DNA of 64,000 nucleotides from JAHEJA01 sp965657215 (GCA_965657215.1 CBFHNR010000010.1:30637-94636), one strand, 5' to 3'. Shown: positions 8,545-16,600, counted from the first letter of the stretch. Notes: a model not told the origin generated them from the sequence alone. Numbers and translations: made by a program.

Positions 8545-8841
8545 TTACGCCCAGCCATCATTTGCGATCAAAGCTTTGATGCGCTCTTGGTCATATTCCG
8601 TTTCCAACCGCATCGCTTCGCTTTCTGCGATCTCGGCTGGATCCCCCTCTACTGTATAAGGATCAGCTTTGCGCCACTCAGAGAGATAGTCATCTGTGCC
8701 TTCTAGTCCGCCTTTCATGGCCGCGCGATCGATCGCTTGTTCAAAGCGTTCGGCAAGCTGTTTTTTCGCGCCACGGCGTCCTTTGCCGACGATAACTTGG
8801 GCGGGAATGTCGCGCCAGAATACGATGGTCACATCGGGCAT
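8545..8841 (-). CDS. Small 'virulence factor' domain protein
   Basis: This 98-residue protein opens MPDVTIVFWRDIPAQVIVGK and has a conserved charged middle (RRGAKKQLAERFEQAIDRAA). This is the small family named 'virulence factor' in domain databases, although nothing points to virulence here. In Rhodobacterales it is found beside methylene-THF reductase and corrinoid methyltransferase genes, as here, which suggests a structural or accessory role in that one-carbon pathway. It is the first gene of the operon, 5 bp before the reductase. The biochemical function is unknown. Confidence 0.75.
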   Translation of the reverse strand: MPDVTIVFWRDIPAQVIVGKGRRGAKKQLAERFEQAIDRAAMKGGLEGTDDYLSEWRKADPYTVEGDPAEIAESEAMRLETEYDQERIKALIANDGWA

Positions 8842-8890
8842 GATGGTGATTCCTTATCTTGTGTTTGCTCTGTCTAAATCAGCTCATTCG

Positions 8891-8913
8891 CGACACAGTG
8901 TCGAATTTCGACA
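8891..8913. promoter_or_regulatory. Nested inverted repeats in the divergent gap upstream of ppx and the one-carbon operon
   Basis: Two perfect palindromes share bases: CGACAC-A-GTGTCG (8891-8903) and TGTCGAA-T-TTCGACA (8899-8913). A partial copy, TGTCGAAATTTGC, occurs near 8980. They lie 50 to 70 bp upstream of the leftward operon start at 8841, in the 260-bp gap shared with ppx. They look like an operator; the regulator is unknown. Confidence 0.45.
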
Positions 8914-9101
8914 ACAAACGCCACTTGTGCGACTTTCTGTCTTGTAATCGTCCTTTCAATTCATCGCCACCGTTGTGCGCTGTCGAAATTTGCATAATGA
9001 CTATGAATCCGTGTTTTTGTGAAATCAGATGGATCGGCTCTTGCGCAGACATCGGGCAGGGCTTATCCTAAGATTAACTTTAAGCATCGGAGGGCGTAGA
9101 T

Positions 9102-10214
9102 ATGGCGCCCAAGCGTCCCAAAGGTGCGGGCGCATTCCCGAAACCGGTTGAGAGCCCCGCGCCCAAACCGCCCAATCCAACAGAGCTTTATGCCGCTTTG
9201 GATCTGGGTACAAATAGCTGCCGTATGTTGATTGCCCAACCAAAGGGCAGTCAATTTCACGTGGTCGACAGCTTTTCCAAATCCGTCCAATTAGGGGCAG
9301 GGTTGGAAAAGACTGGCAAGCTAAATCGTGGATCTATGATCCGTACGATCCAAGCTTTGCGAGTATGTCAACAAAAGCTCAAAAAGCACAAGGTCAAGCG
9401 CATGCGTTTGGTGGCGACAGAAGCCTGTCGTCGCGCGAAAAATGCCAGCGACTTTATTCGGCAAGTCCGTCGGGAGACGGGTCTGAAATTGGATATTATC
9501 CTCCCCGAAGAAGAAGCGCGTTTGGCGGTGATTTCCTGTGCGCCTTTGGTGAGCACGAAAACAGAGCAATTGTTGGTTGTTGATATCGGGGGTGGCTCAA
9601 CAGAATTGGTCTGGCTTGATCTCACCTCCGTTCCACCACGGGAAAGACCGCGCTCGATCATGCGGCTTCATGCGGGGTTTCACCCAAGCGAAAGCCCGTT
9701 TCCTGCGGCAAAGGTCGTGGATTGGATTTCGGTGCCTTTGGGGGTTGCCACACTGCGCGATCAGTTCAACGATGTGGATGATGACGCCGCGCGATATGCC
9801 TTGATGAGCTGGTTCTTTGAAGAAAACCTTGCTGATTTTGCACCCTATCGCGATGAACAAGCGCGCGAAGGGTTTCAAATCATTGGGACATCGGGAACGG
9901 TGACAACAGTTGCGGCAAGCCATCTTGGGCTCAAGCGCTATGATCGCACCAAGGTTGATGGGTTGCGCATGTCGTCAAATCAAATTGAAACCGTTATTCA
10001 AAGCTATCTTGAGCTTGGCCCAGCAGGGCGGCGGCGCGATCCAAGGATTGGCAATGATCGTCAGGCCTTGATCATGTCGGGCTCTGCGATTTTGCAGGCC
10101 CTATTGCGCAGCTGGCCCACGGATCGTTTATCTGTCGCGGATCGGGGTTTGCGAGAAGGCTTGCTATATGCACAAATGAGCGCCGATGGCGTATTAGAGG
10201 ATGTTCCGTACTAA
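9102..10214 (+). CDS. ppx: Ppx/GppA family exopolyphosphatase
   Basis: This 370-residue protein has the ASKHA fold of Ppx/GppA enzymes: phosphate-binding ALDLGTNSCRMLIA near residue 32, a second phosphate loop VVDIGGGSTELVW, and GTSGTVTTVAA. It hydrolyses polyphosphate and/or pppGpp. It is shorter than E. coli Ppx and lacks the C-terminal helical domains, as is usual in alphaproteobacterial single-domain members. A proline-rich N-terminal 25 residues precedes the fold. Its last bases overlap the rlmE start (TAATG), so the two are translationally coupled; the same pair occurs in related genomes. Confidence 0.92.
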   Translation: MAPKRPKGAGAFPKPVESPAPKPPNPTELYAALDLGTNSCRMLIAQPKGSQFHVVDSFSKSVQLGAGLEKTGKLNRGSMIRTIQALRVCQQKLKKHKVKRMRLVATEACRRAKNASDFIRQVRRETGLKLDIILPEEEARLAVISCAPLVSTKTEQLLVVDIGGGSTELVWLDLTSVPPRERPRSIMRLHAGFHPSESPFPAAKVVDWISVPLGVATLRDQFNDVDDDAARYALMSWFFEENLADFAPYRDEQAREGFQIIGTSGTVTTVAASHLGLKRYDRTKVDGLRMSSNQIETVIQSYLELGPAGRRRDPRIGNDRQALIMSGSAILQALLRSWPTDRLSVADRGLREGLLYAQMSADGVLEDVPY

Positions 10215-10945
10215 TGGATGAGAAACCGACACAACGCAGTGCTCGCAAGAAAAATACCTCTGGTCGAGGGCAACGTGATCTTAAGGTGAATGTTAAAAAG
10301 GCACGCGGGAAAACTGTGTCCCAAGTGCGCTGGTTGCAGCGTCAATTGAATGACCCTTATGTGAAGCGCGCTAAGGATGAAGGCTATCGGGGCCGCGCGG
10401 CGTTTAAGATCCTGGAATTGGATGACAAGTACCGGTTTCTGGTGCCGGGTGCGCGCGTTGTGGATTTGGGCTGTGCCCCCGGTGGGTGGTGTCAAGTTGC
10501 GGTGAAGCGCGTGAATGCCCTTGGTGAGAAAAAGAACAAAGAGATTGGCTCTGTTCTCGGCATTGACTTGCAAGAGGTGGAAACCATCGCAGGGGCCGAG
10601 ATTTATCAATTGGATTTCATGGCTGATGATGCGGATCATCAGGTGAAAGAATGGCTTGGCGGAACGGCGCATGTTGTGATGTCGGATATGGCGGCGTCCT
10701 CTTCTGGGCACAAGCAAACCGATCACTTGCGCATTATCGCGCTCTGTGAAGCGGCGGCCTATTTCGCCTTTGACGTTTTGGAAGAGGGCGGCACCTTTGT
10801 CGCCAAGGTTCTCGCAGGTGGGGCAGAAGGCGAATTGCAAAAGCTGTTGAAGCAGCGGTTCAAAACAGTTTCCAACGTTAAACCGCCCTCAAGCCGTGCG
10901 GATAGTTCTGAAAAATTTGTCATTGCGCGTGGGTTCAAAGGGTAA
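10214..10945 (+). CDS. rlmE: 23S rRNA 2'-O-ribose methyltransferase RlmE (FtsJ)
   Basis: This 243-residue SAM-dependent methyltransferase carries VVDLGCAPGGWCQVAV (motif I) and the K-D-K-E catalytic set at GRAAFKILELDDKYR, VMSDMAASSSGHKQTDH, GGTFVAKVLAGG and SSEKFVIARG. It methylates U2552 (E. coli numbering) of 23S rRNA late in 50S assembly. The N-terminal 35 residues are rich in Lys and Arg, as expected for rRNA contact. It starts inside the last codons of ppx. A hairpin terminator follows directly after the stop codon. Confidence 0.95.
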   Translation: MDEKPTQRSARKKNTSGRGQRDLKVNVKKARGKTVSQVRWLQRQLNDPYVKRAKDEGYRGRAAFKILELDDKYRFLVPGARVVDLGCAPGGWCQVAVKRVNALGEKKNKEIGSVLGIDLQEVETIAGAEIYQLDFMADDADHQVKEWLGGTAHVVMSDMAASSSGHKQTDHLRIIALCEAAAYFAFDVLEEGGTFVAKVLAGGAEGELQKLLKQRFKTVSNVKPPSSRADSSEKFVIARGFKG

Positions 10946-10985
10946 ACGGCCCTTTGGGCCGTGCCTGCGGCGCGAGTATTTTTGC
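10946..10985 (+). terminator. Terminator after rlmE
   Basis: The stem ACGGCCC/GGGCCGT with a TTT loop (10946-10962) overlaps the stop region of rlmE. It runs into the dispersed element, whose TATTTTTG tract supplies the T-run. Confidence 0.7.
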
Positions 10986-10995
10986 AAAGATGAAG
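10961..10995 (+). repeat. Dispersed hairpin-GAGNATATTT element, copy 2
   Basis: GTGCC-TGC-GGCGC followed by GAGTATTTTTGCAAAGATGAAG. The stem here extends to 5 bp and the loop is TGC instead of TTC. It fills the convergent gap between rlmE and the GlxA regulator. Confidence 0.75.
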
Positions 10996-10996
10996 T

Positions 10997-11941
10997 CTAG
11001 GGGCGCATGGCCGTGGGCGATTTGCCAAAGCGGACCTTGTAAGCACGTGTTAAGGCGGCGGGGCTGTCATAGCCGCATCTGAGCGAAATTTCATAGATAT
11101 TTAGCGCTGTGGTTTCCACCAAATGGCGCGCATGGCTCAAGCGGATGTGACGGTAGACCTGTCCTGGGCTTGTTCCCATGGCTATTTGAAACCGACGTGC
11201 GAGCGTTTTTGGAGGGCAAGCGATATGGTGGCTTATCTCGGTTAGAGTGAGCGGCGTTTCAATATTTTCATGCATAAGCGCAATGGCACGCTGAACGGAG
11301 GTTGGTTTCACGGGATTATAGCGACGCGGTGTTGGCGCTTGGGGGTCATCTTTTAAAAATAATGTATCCACATCTAGGGCAATAGCCTCGCCCAAATGCG
11401 TGCGGATCACGTCCCGCGCGAGATCAAAGGCAGACATCGCTCCAGCGCATGTGACGCGATTGCCATCCCACACAACCCTTTGGCGCAGCACGTCTGAGGA
11501 GACAAAGCGTTCGGTGAAATCTTGCAAAACATCCCAATGCACAGTGGCGCGCCGGCCTTTTAATAGGTCTGCAGCTGCCATGAGCCATGGACCCGTATCA
11601 AGCCCAACAACCGTTTTCGCGCGTCGGGCTGTGTGTTGCAGGGCTTGTCTGGTTTTCGCGCTGTCATGGGTTCGATAGTCATAGCTTGCTAAGATAAAGA
11701 GATAATCGCAGGCCGGCACATCGCCAATGGACCCATGCGGCATGACGGGTAGATTGGATGAGCTATGCACAGGCGCGCCATCAATCGTAAAGAATTGCCA
11801 ATCAAAGGCTGGGGCTTGCAAGAATCCATTGGTCGCCCGCATGGGTTCGAGGCAATTCGCCAAACAGAGGTTTGAGAATTTATCAAAGAGCAAGAACGCG
11901 ATTTTTAGCGGTGCTGAATGAGAGATTGACCATTTATGCAT
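10997..11941 (-). CDS. GlxA family (DJ-1/PfpI plus AraC) regulator, probable carnitine regulator
   Basis: This 314-residue protein has two domains. Residues 1-180 form a DJ-1/PfpI-type domain (FLLFDKFSNLCLANCLEP; YLFILASYD; VVGLDTGPWLMAAADLL). Residues 205-310 are an AraC-type double helix-turn-helix (TLTEISHHIACPPKTLARRF; IYEISLRCGYDSPAALTRAYK). GlxA-type regulators control amine catabolism, among them CdhR of carnitine dehydrogenase. It is divergent from the dehydrocarnitine-cleaving enzyme and the carnitine dehydrogenase genes, so it is very likely their activator. A CdhR-like role is inferred from this context and has not been tested by alignment. Confidence 0.85.
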   Translation of the reverse strand: MHKWSISHSAPLKIAFLLFDKFSNLCLANCLEPMRATNGFLQAPAFDWQFFTIDGAPVHSSSNLPVMPHGSIGDVPACDYLFILASYDYRTHDSAKTRQALQHTARRAKTVVGLDTGPWLMAAADLLKGRRATVHWDVLQDFTERFVSSDVLRQRVVWDGNRVTCAGAMSAFDLARDVIRTHLGEAIALDVDTLFLKDDPQAPTPRRYNPVKPTSVQRAIALMHENIETPLTLTEISHHIACPPKTLARRFQIAMGTSPGQVYRHIRLSHARHLVETTALNIYEISLRCGYDSPAALTRAYKVRFGKSPTAMRP

Positions 11942-11962
11942 AGTAAATGACCGTTACTGCAT
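11936..11962. promoter_or_regulatory. Imperfect inverted repeat at the glxA-type regulator start
   Basis: ATGCA-TA-GTAA (11936-11946), a 7-nt spacer and TTACTGCAT (11954-11962) make an inverted repeat with a 2-nt insertion in the left arm. It covers the regulator start codon and faces the BKACE gene, which suits an autoregulatory or activating site. Confidence 0.3.
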
Positions 11963-12020
11963 TCTTTGGCGGCTGTCGATGCGAAAGAGTGAGACAAACG
12001 TGTTGAAACAGGAGAGCAAG

Positions 12021-12932
12021 ATGCCGTTAACGATGAACAAAGATGTCTTTATTACCTGTGCAGTCACTGGCTCGGGCGCGACCCAAGATCGAAGCCCACA
12101 TGTGCCGCGCTCTCCAAAGGAAATTGCCGATAGTGCTATTGCCGCGGCCAAAGCAGGGGCGGCCATTGTTCATTGCCATGTGCGGGATCCTGAAACAGGC
12201 GCGCCGAGCCGTCAGTTGGAGTATTATCGCGAAGTCACTGAGCGTATTCGCGATGCTGAGGTTGATGTTGTATTGAACCTCACTGCGGGCATGGGCGGGG
12301 ATATTGTGTTTGGCGGCAGTGAGACTCCGTTTCCTGTGGCCGATGGAACAGATATGATTGGCGCCTCTGAGAGGGTCGCGCATATTGTGGATTGCTTGCC
12401 CGAAATTTGTACCCTTGATTGTGGGACCATGAATTTTGCCGAAGCTGATTATGTCATGACCAATACGCCTGGTATGCTTCAGGCGATGGGACGCATGATG
12501 ACAGACGCAGGGGTCAAACCAGAAGTCGAAGCCTTTGATACAGGGCATCTTTGGTATGCGAAACAATTGGTGGCCGACGGCGTTTTGGAACCTGATGTTT
12601 TGGTTCAGCTCTGTATGGGGGTGCATTGGGGCGCGCCAGATGATTTGAACACCTTTATGGCGATGGTGAATAATGTGCCTGACAATTGGAATTTCAGCGC
12701 CTTTGCCTTGGGACGTAATCAAATGGCCTATGTGGCGGCTTCTGTTTTGGCAGGAGGCAATGTGCGCGTGGGATTAGAAGATAACCTTTGGTTAGAAAAA
12801 GGCGTCTTGGCCACGAATGAACAACTGGTAGCACGTGCCAAAACCATCATCGAAAATCTTGGTGCGCGTGTCATTGGCCCTCAAGAGGTGCGCGAAAAAC
12901 TGGGCCTCACGAAAAGAGCGCCACGCGGATGA
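12021..12932 (+). CDS. BKACE family 3-dehydrocarnitine cleavage enzyme (3-keto-5-aminohexanoate cleavage protein family)
   Basis: This 303-residue TIM-barrel protein of the beta-keto acid cleavage family starts MNKDVFITCAVTGSG after a short lead and has the metal-binding AAIVHCHVRDPETG and LDCGTMNF. BKACE enzymes exchange a beta-keto acid with acetyl-CoA. The carnitine branch turns 3-dehydrocarnitine plus acetyl-CoA into betainyl-CoA and acetoacetate, and this assignment follows from the carnitine dehydrogenase-thioesterase fusion three genes on. The start at 12021 has AGGAG at 12010-12014; a longer frame from 11979 lacks a ribosome binding site. The stop overlaps the next start (ATGA). Confidence 0.88.
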   Translation: MPLTMNKDVFITCAVTGSGATQDRSPHVPRSPKEIADSAIAAAKAGAAIVHCHVRDPETGAPSRQLEYYREVTERIRDAEVDVVLNLTAGMGGDIVFGGSETPFPVADGTDMIGASERVAHIVDCLPEICTLDCGTMNFAEADYVMTNTPGMLQAMGRMMTDAGVKPEVEAFDTGHLWYAKQLVADGVLEPDVLVQLCMGVHWGAPDDLNTFMAMVNNVPDNWNFSAFALGRNQMAYVAASVLAGGNVRVGLEDNLWLEKGVLATNEQLVARAKTIIENLGARVIGPQEVREKLGLTKRAPRG

Positions 12933-13561
12933 GTACGATCCTTGTTTATGGCGATAGCAATAGCCATGGCACACCGCCTTTGGTGGCGCTGGGGGACATT
13001 GCGCGTTTTGACAAAGCACATCGATGGCCAGGTGTCATGGCGGATGATTTGGGGCCTGCGCATGACGTGATTTGTGAGGCGCTTCCTGGACGTACGACGG
13101 TGCATGATGATGTGATTGAGGGGGGCATGCGCAACGGATTGACAGTGTTGCCCGCCATGTTGCAGTCGCATAAACCGATTGATCTGGTTGTCCTTATGTT
13201 GGGCACGAATGATTTGAAAATACGGTTTTCCGTTTCAGCCTGGGAAATCGCACGCTCGTTGGAACGATTGGTGTCTGAAATTCAGTTGGGCCAACCGCAG
13301 GCATCCATTTGCGTTGTGGCCCCTGCAAATGTTCGCGAAATTGGAACCCTGAGAGATGTCTTTGCTGAGGCGGAAACTCGCCAAGTGAATTTGTCAAACT
13401 GCATCAAAGAGATGACAGATCGCACAGGCCTTTATTTTGTCGATGCGAATGATCATGTGTCTGTCTCTGAGATTGATGGCGTTCATTGGGACGCAGAGCA
13501 ACATGTCATTTTTGGCAAAGTGATGGCGGACAAACTGCGCACAATCTTAGAAAGCCAATAA
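12929..13561 (+). CDS. SGNH/GDSL hydrolase
   Basis: This 210-residue protein has the SGNH esterase blocks: the nucleophile motif ILVYGDSNSHG at residues 4-14, block III LMLGTNDLK, and the C-terminal Asp-His pair in EIDGVHWDAEQH. No signal peptide is visible, so it is probably cytoplasmic. The family includes arylesterases and acyl-CoA or acyl-ester hydrolases. Its place inside the carnitine operon, overlapping the BKACE gene by 4 bp, suggests action on an ester or thioester in that pathway, perhaps acyl-carnitines entering it. That substrate is a guess from position only. Confidence 0.85.
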   Translation: MSTILVYGDSNSHGTPPLVALGDIARFDKAHRWPGVMADDLGPAHDVICEALPGRTTVHDDVIEGGMRNGLTVLPAMLQSHKPIDLVVLMLGTNDLKIRFSVSAWEIARSLERLVSEIQLGQPQASICVVAPANVREIGTLRDVFAEAETRQVNLSNCIKEMTDRTGLYFVDANDHVSVSEIDGVHWDAEQHVIFGKVMADKLRTILESQ

Positions 13562-13903
13562 ATGAAATTTATCTATAGTCTCGCTGCTAGTGTCCTGTTG
13601 ATCGCTTGCCAAGGCGAGCAACAATCAGAGGAACTAGGATCGCCTAAACTATCCTCCCAAATTGAACTGGTTGAGAGGCTTGCAGCTGAGTGCACCCAAA
13701 AGGGCGGGACCATGACGATTGGGGGACATGGACAACCAGTGTGCCTTGAAACCGCGTCAGATGCAGGCAAACAATGTTCAAGCTCAGCAGACTGTGAGGG
13801 GATATGTTTGGCAGAGGGGCAAATCTGTTCCTCCCAAGCACCGATGTACGGATGTAACGACGTTTATGAAAACGGCACTATCGCAACTCTTTGTGTGGAT
13901 TAA
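13562..13903 (+). CDS. Small Cys-rich lipoprotein of unknown function
   Basis: This 113-residue protein begins MKFIYSLAASVLLIACQG: a Lys, a hydrophobic stretch and a lipobox LIAC with Cys16, so it should be lipidated and exported. The rest is short and holds at least eight further cysteines (for example GKQCSSSADCEGIC), which suggests disulfide-bonded periplasmic folding. It begins at the base after the SGNH hydrolase stop codon and ends 3 bp before the carnitine dehydrogenase gene, so it is embedded in the catabolic operon. I do not recognise a family. Confidence 0.72.
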   Translation: MKFIYSLAASVLLIACQGEQQSEELGSPKLSSQIELVERLAAECTQKGGTMTIGGHGQPVCLETASDAGKQCSSSADCEGICLAEGQICSSQAPMYGCNDVYENGTIATLCVD

Positions 13904-13906
13904 AAA

Positions 13907-15298
13907 ATGACAAAAACAGCAGCAATCATTGGTGGTGGGGTAATCGGCGGCGGATGGCTCGCGCGATTTTTGTTAAATGGGTGGGACGTCAATGTCTATG
14001 ATCCCGATCCAGAGGCAGAGCGCAAGATTGCTGCTGTGTTGGAAAATGCGCGTCACGCACTTCCGATGCTCTATGATCATGCGCTGCCTCCTGAGGGCGC
14101 GCTGACATTTTGCACAACATTGAAAGAGGCCGTCGCAAAGGCCGATTGGATCCAAGAAAGCGTGCCTGAGCGTTTGGATATCAAACATAGCGTTCTTGCG
14201 GATATTCAGAATTCTTGCCGCAAAGATGCGATATTAGCCTCTTCAACATCGGGGTTTAAACCATCGGAATTACAGGAAAAATCGGATTTTCCAGATCAGA
14301 TTATGGTCTGTCACCCGTTTAACCCTGTTTATTTGCTGCCGCTGATCGAAGTGGTGCCAAGTGGTGCAACCTCGTCACAACATGTTGAGGCCGCCAAAGA
14401 GATGCTCGCCTCAGTTGGGCTTTATGGGCTGCATGTGCGCAAGGAAATTGATGCCCATATCGCCGATCGTTTCTTAGAAGCCGTGTGGCGCGAAGGTCTT
14501 TGGCTGATCAAAGATGGCATTGCCACCACAGAGGAAATTGACGACGCTATTCGCTATGGGTTTGGGCTTCGCTGGGCGCAAATGGGATTGTTTGAAACCT
14601 ACCGCATTGCTGGTGGCGAGGCAGGGATGGCGCATTTCATCGCCCAATTTGGACCTTGTCTTGAATGGCCATGGACCAAGCTGATGGATGTCCCCGAATT
14701 AACCGATGAATTGGTGGCCAAGATCGCAGACCAATCGGATGCACAATCCGGTGATCTCTCTATTCGTGAACTGGAACGACTGCGCGACAATAACTTGGTC
14801 GCGATGATGCGCGCGCTCAAACAGCAAGGGTCGGCCGCAGGTGCCTTGATCAACACCCATGAAAAATCAATGATCAAAGTGGCGCGGCCCCAAAAAACGT
14901 TCCAAACAGTCGCCCGCAAAGTACCCGTGGATTGGACCGACTATAACGGTCATATGAACGAAGGCCGCTATGGTCAGGTCTATAGTGATGCAGCAGATGG
15001 CTTCTTGTTTGCGATTGGGGCAGATGCGGATTACGTCGCCTCGGGAAATAGCTTTTTCACAGTTGAAACAACAACCAAATTCCTAAACGAAACCCACGCA
15101 GGCGAAGATATCCTTGTCGATACAACTGTTGAATTGGCGCAGGGGAAAAAGCTTAAACTGTTCCACGAAATGAAACGTGCTGATGGCACTGTGTTGTCCA
15201 CATGTTCTCAGTTCTTGCTGCATGTTGATCTCACAACGCGCGCATCAAGTGACCCTGTCGGCCCTGTTGCCACCGCGATTGCGGCCCTGTCATCCTAA
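13907..15298 (+). CDS. L-carnitine 3-dehydrogenase fused to betainyl-CoA thioesterase
   Basis: This 463-residue two-domain protein has at residues 1-320 a 3-hydroxyacyl-CoA-dehydrogenase-like fold: NAD-binding IIGGGVIGGGWLARF, the CHPFNPVYLLPLIEV catalytic-His segment, and DDAIRYGFGLRW. Residues 335-463 are a hotdog thioesterase with VDWTDYNGHMNEGRY. Carnitine dehydrogenases with this C-terminal domain oxidise L-carnitine to 3-dehydrocarnitine and hydrolyse betainyl-CoA to glycine betaine. Together with the BKACE enzyme this gives the whole route from carnitine to betaine. The length equals that of known fusion forms, and no break is seen between the domains. Confidence 0.92.
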   Translation: MTKTAAIIGGGVIGGGWLARFLLNGWDVNVYDPDPEAERKIAAVLENARHALPMLYDHALPPEGALTFCTTLKEAVAKADWIQESVPERLDIKHSVLADIQNSCRKDAILASSTSGFKPSELQEKSDFPDQIMVCHPFNPVYLLPLIEVVPSGATSSQHVEAAKEMLASVGLYGLHVRKEIDAHIADRFLEAVWREGLWLIKDGIATTEEIDDAIRYGFGLRWAQMGLFETYRIAGGEAGMAHFIAQFGPCLEWPWTKLMDVPELTDELVAKIADQSDAQSGDLSIRELERLRDNNLVAMMRALKQQGSAAGALINTHEKSMIKVARPQKTFQTVARKVPVDWTDYNGHMNEGRYGQVYSDAADGFLFAIGADADYVASGNSFFTVETTTKFLNETHAGEDILVDTTVELAQGKKLKLFHEMKRADGTVLSTCSQFLLHVDLTTRASSDPVGPVATAIAALSS

Positions 15299-15311
15299 AT
15301 CGGAGAGTGCT

Positions 15312-16472
15312 ATGAATTTCGGCCTAAGCGAAGAACAGAATATGATCGTCACCACTGTGCGTGACTTCGTCGAAAAGGAAATTTATCCCCACGAGGATTT
15401 GGTAGAACGCACAGGCGAAGTCCCCGAAGACATTGCCCAAGACATCAAACAAAAATGTATCGATCTCGGGTTTTATGCCTGCAACTTTCCTGAATCCGTC
15501 GGCTGTGCAGGGTTAGGGCATCTAGATTTCTCCTTGGTCGAACGTGAATTGGGGCGCGGGTCCATGGCGCTTAATCACTTCTTTGGGAGGCCACAAAATA
15601 TCCTCATGGCCTGCGAAGGCGAGCAAATTGATCGCTATCTTATGCCTGCTGTTCGCGGTGAGCGCATGGATGCCTTGGCCATGACGGAACCTGATGCGGG
15701 ATCCGATGTGCGCGGCATGAAATGCACGGCAATTCGCGATGGTGGGGATTGGGTAGTGAACGGAACCAAGCACTTTATTTCTGGTGCAGAGCATGCTGAT
15801 TTTATTATTGTTTTTATTGCAACAGGCGAAGATCAAACACCGAAGGGTCCAAAAAAACGCATAACTGCGTTTCTTGTTGATAGAGGGACCAAAGGTTTCA
15901 CAATTCGCGATGGATATAAATCAGTATCACATCGCGGTTACAAGAATATGGTGTTAGAATTTGACGATTGCCGCTTGCCAGATGCTCAGGTCTTAGGCGA
16001 GGTCGATGGCGGGTTTGAGGTCATGAACACATGGCTCTACGCCACGCGCCTAACCGTTGCAGCCATGTCTGTCGGTCGCGCACGGCGGTGTTTCGACTTT
16101 GCTCTCAATTATTCTGCTGAACGCAAACAATTTGGACAACAGATTGGAAAATTTCAAGGTGTCAGCTTTCAAATCGCGGATATGATCACGGAAATTGATG
16201 CTGCTGATTGGCTTACCTTGGCGGCCGCGTGGCGCTTGGATGAAAATATGCCAGCCAATCGCGAAATCGCGAGCGCCAAACTCTACGCAACGGAAATGCT
16301 CGCGCGTGTGACTGATACAACTCTGCAAATTCATGGGGGTATGGGGCTAATGGATGATTACCCGATAGAGCGGTTTTGGCGCGATGCACGAGTAGAACGC
16401 ATTTGGGATGGAACCTCTGAAATTCAGCGCCACATCATCAGCCGAGATCTATTGCGCCCTCTGGGCGCATGA
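15312..16472 (+). CDS. Acyl-CoA dehydrogenase, probably gamma-butyrobetainyl/crotonobetainyl-CoA (CaiA-like)
   Basis: This 386-residue acyl-CoA dehydrogenase has the FAD/substrate signatures ALAMTEPDAGSDVRGMKC and RKQFGQQIGKFQGVSFQIADM, and near the end RVERIWDGTSEIQRHI. In medium-chain enzymes the catalytic Glu sits directly before the Gly-Thr of that last motif; here the residue is Asp. The start at 15312 follows CGGAGAG; a longer frame from 15177 overlaps the previous gene without a binding site. With caiD and a CoA ligase downstream, the likely reaction is gamma-butyrobetainyl-CoA to crotonobetainyl-CoA. The substrate is inferred from context. Confidence 0.88.
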   Translation: MNFGLSEEQNMIVTTVRDFVEKEIYPHEDLVERTGEVPEDIAQDIKQKCIDLGFYACNFPESVGCAGLGHLDFSLVERELGRGSMALNHFFGRPQNILMACEGEQIDRYLMPAVRGERMDALAMTEPDAGSDVRGMKCTAIRDGGDWVVNGTKHFISGAEHADFIIVFIATGEDQTPKGPKKRITAFLVDRGTKGFTIRDGYKSVSHRGYKNMVLEFDDCRLPDAQVLGEVDGGFEVMNTWLYATRLTVAAMSVGRARRCFDFALNYSAERKQFGQQIGKFQGVSFQIADMITEIDAADWLTLAAAWRLDENMPANREIASAKLYATEMLARVTDTTLQIHGGMGLMDDYPIERFWRDARVERIWDGTSEIQRHIISRDLLRPLGA

Positions 16473-16479
16473 TTTAGCA

Positions 16480-16510
16480 CTGCGTGCGAGGATATTTATG
16501 AAAAGAAGAA
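16480..16510 (+). repeat. Dispersed hairpin-GAGGATATTT element, copy 3 (divergent)
   Basis: GCAC-TGC-GTGC followed by GAGGATATTTATGAAAAGAAGAA. The stem bases differ from the other copies on both sides yet still pair (GCAC/GTGC). It lies just after the acyl-CoA dehydrogenase stop codon. Confidence 0.65.
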
Positions 16511-16518
16511 ACGTTATC

Positions 16519-16600
16519 CCCAAGAAAATCACCCCTTGGCACGAAAACATGCACAAGGGGCTTCTCCTTTTACGGTCATCGGCGTCCCCGCCTGTACCGC
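16519..16600 (-). ncRNA. Candidate small RNA B (same core as small RNA A)
   Basis: On the minus strand, bases 16599-16572 repeat the 28-nt core of small RNA A exactly, with the same outer stem, GGCG/CGCC stem and GGGA loop. The 11-nt linker differs (AAAAGGAGAAG, which resembles a ribosome binding site). The terminator has a different sequence but the same design: stem CCCCTTG/CAAGGGG (16560-16532) and a weaker ATTTTCTT tail. An identical core with unrelated flanks points to selection on the core. It is transcribed against the surrounding carnitine genes. Confidence 0.62.

Noticed and set aside
10211..10840. Minus-strand 209-codon frame opposite rlmE
   Set aside because: It is an exact shadow of a well-supported methyltransferase gene and has no family features.
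15177..15311. Longer N-terminus of the acyl-CoA dehydrogenase
   Set aside because: It overlaps the thioesterase domain of the previous gene, and the conserved enzyme start at 15312 has its own binding site.
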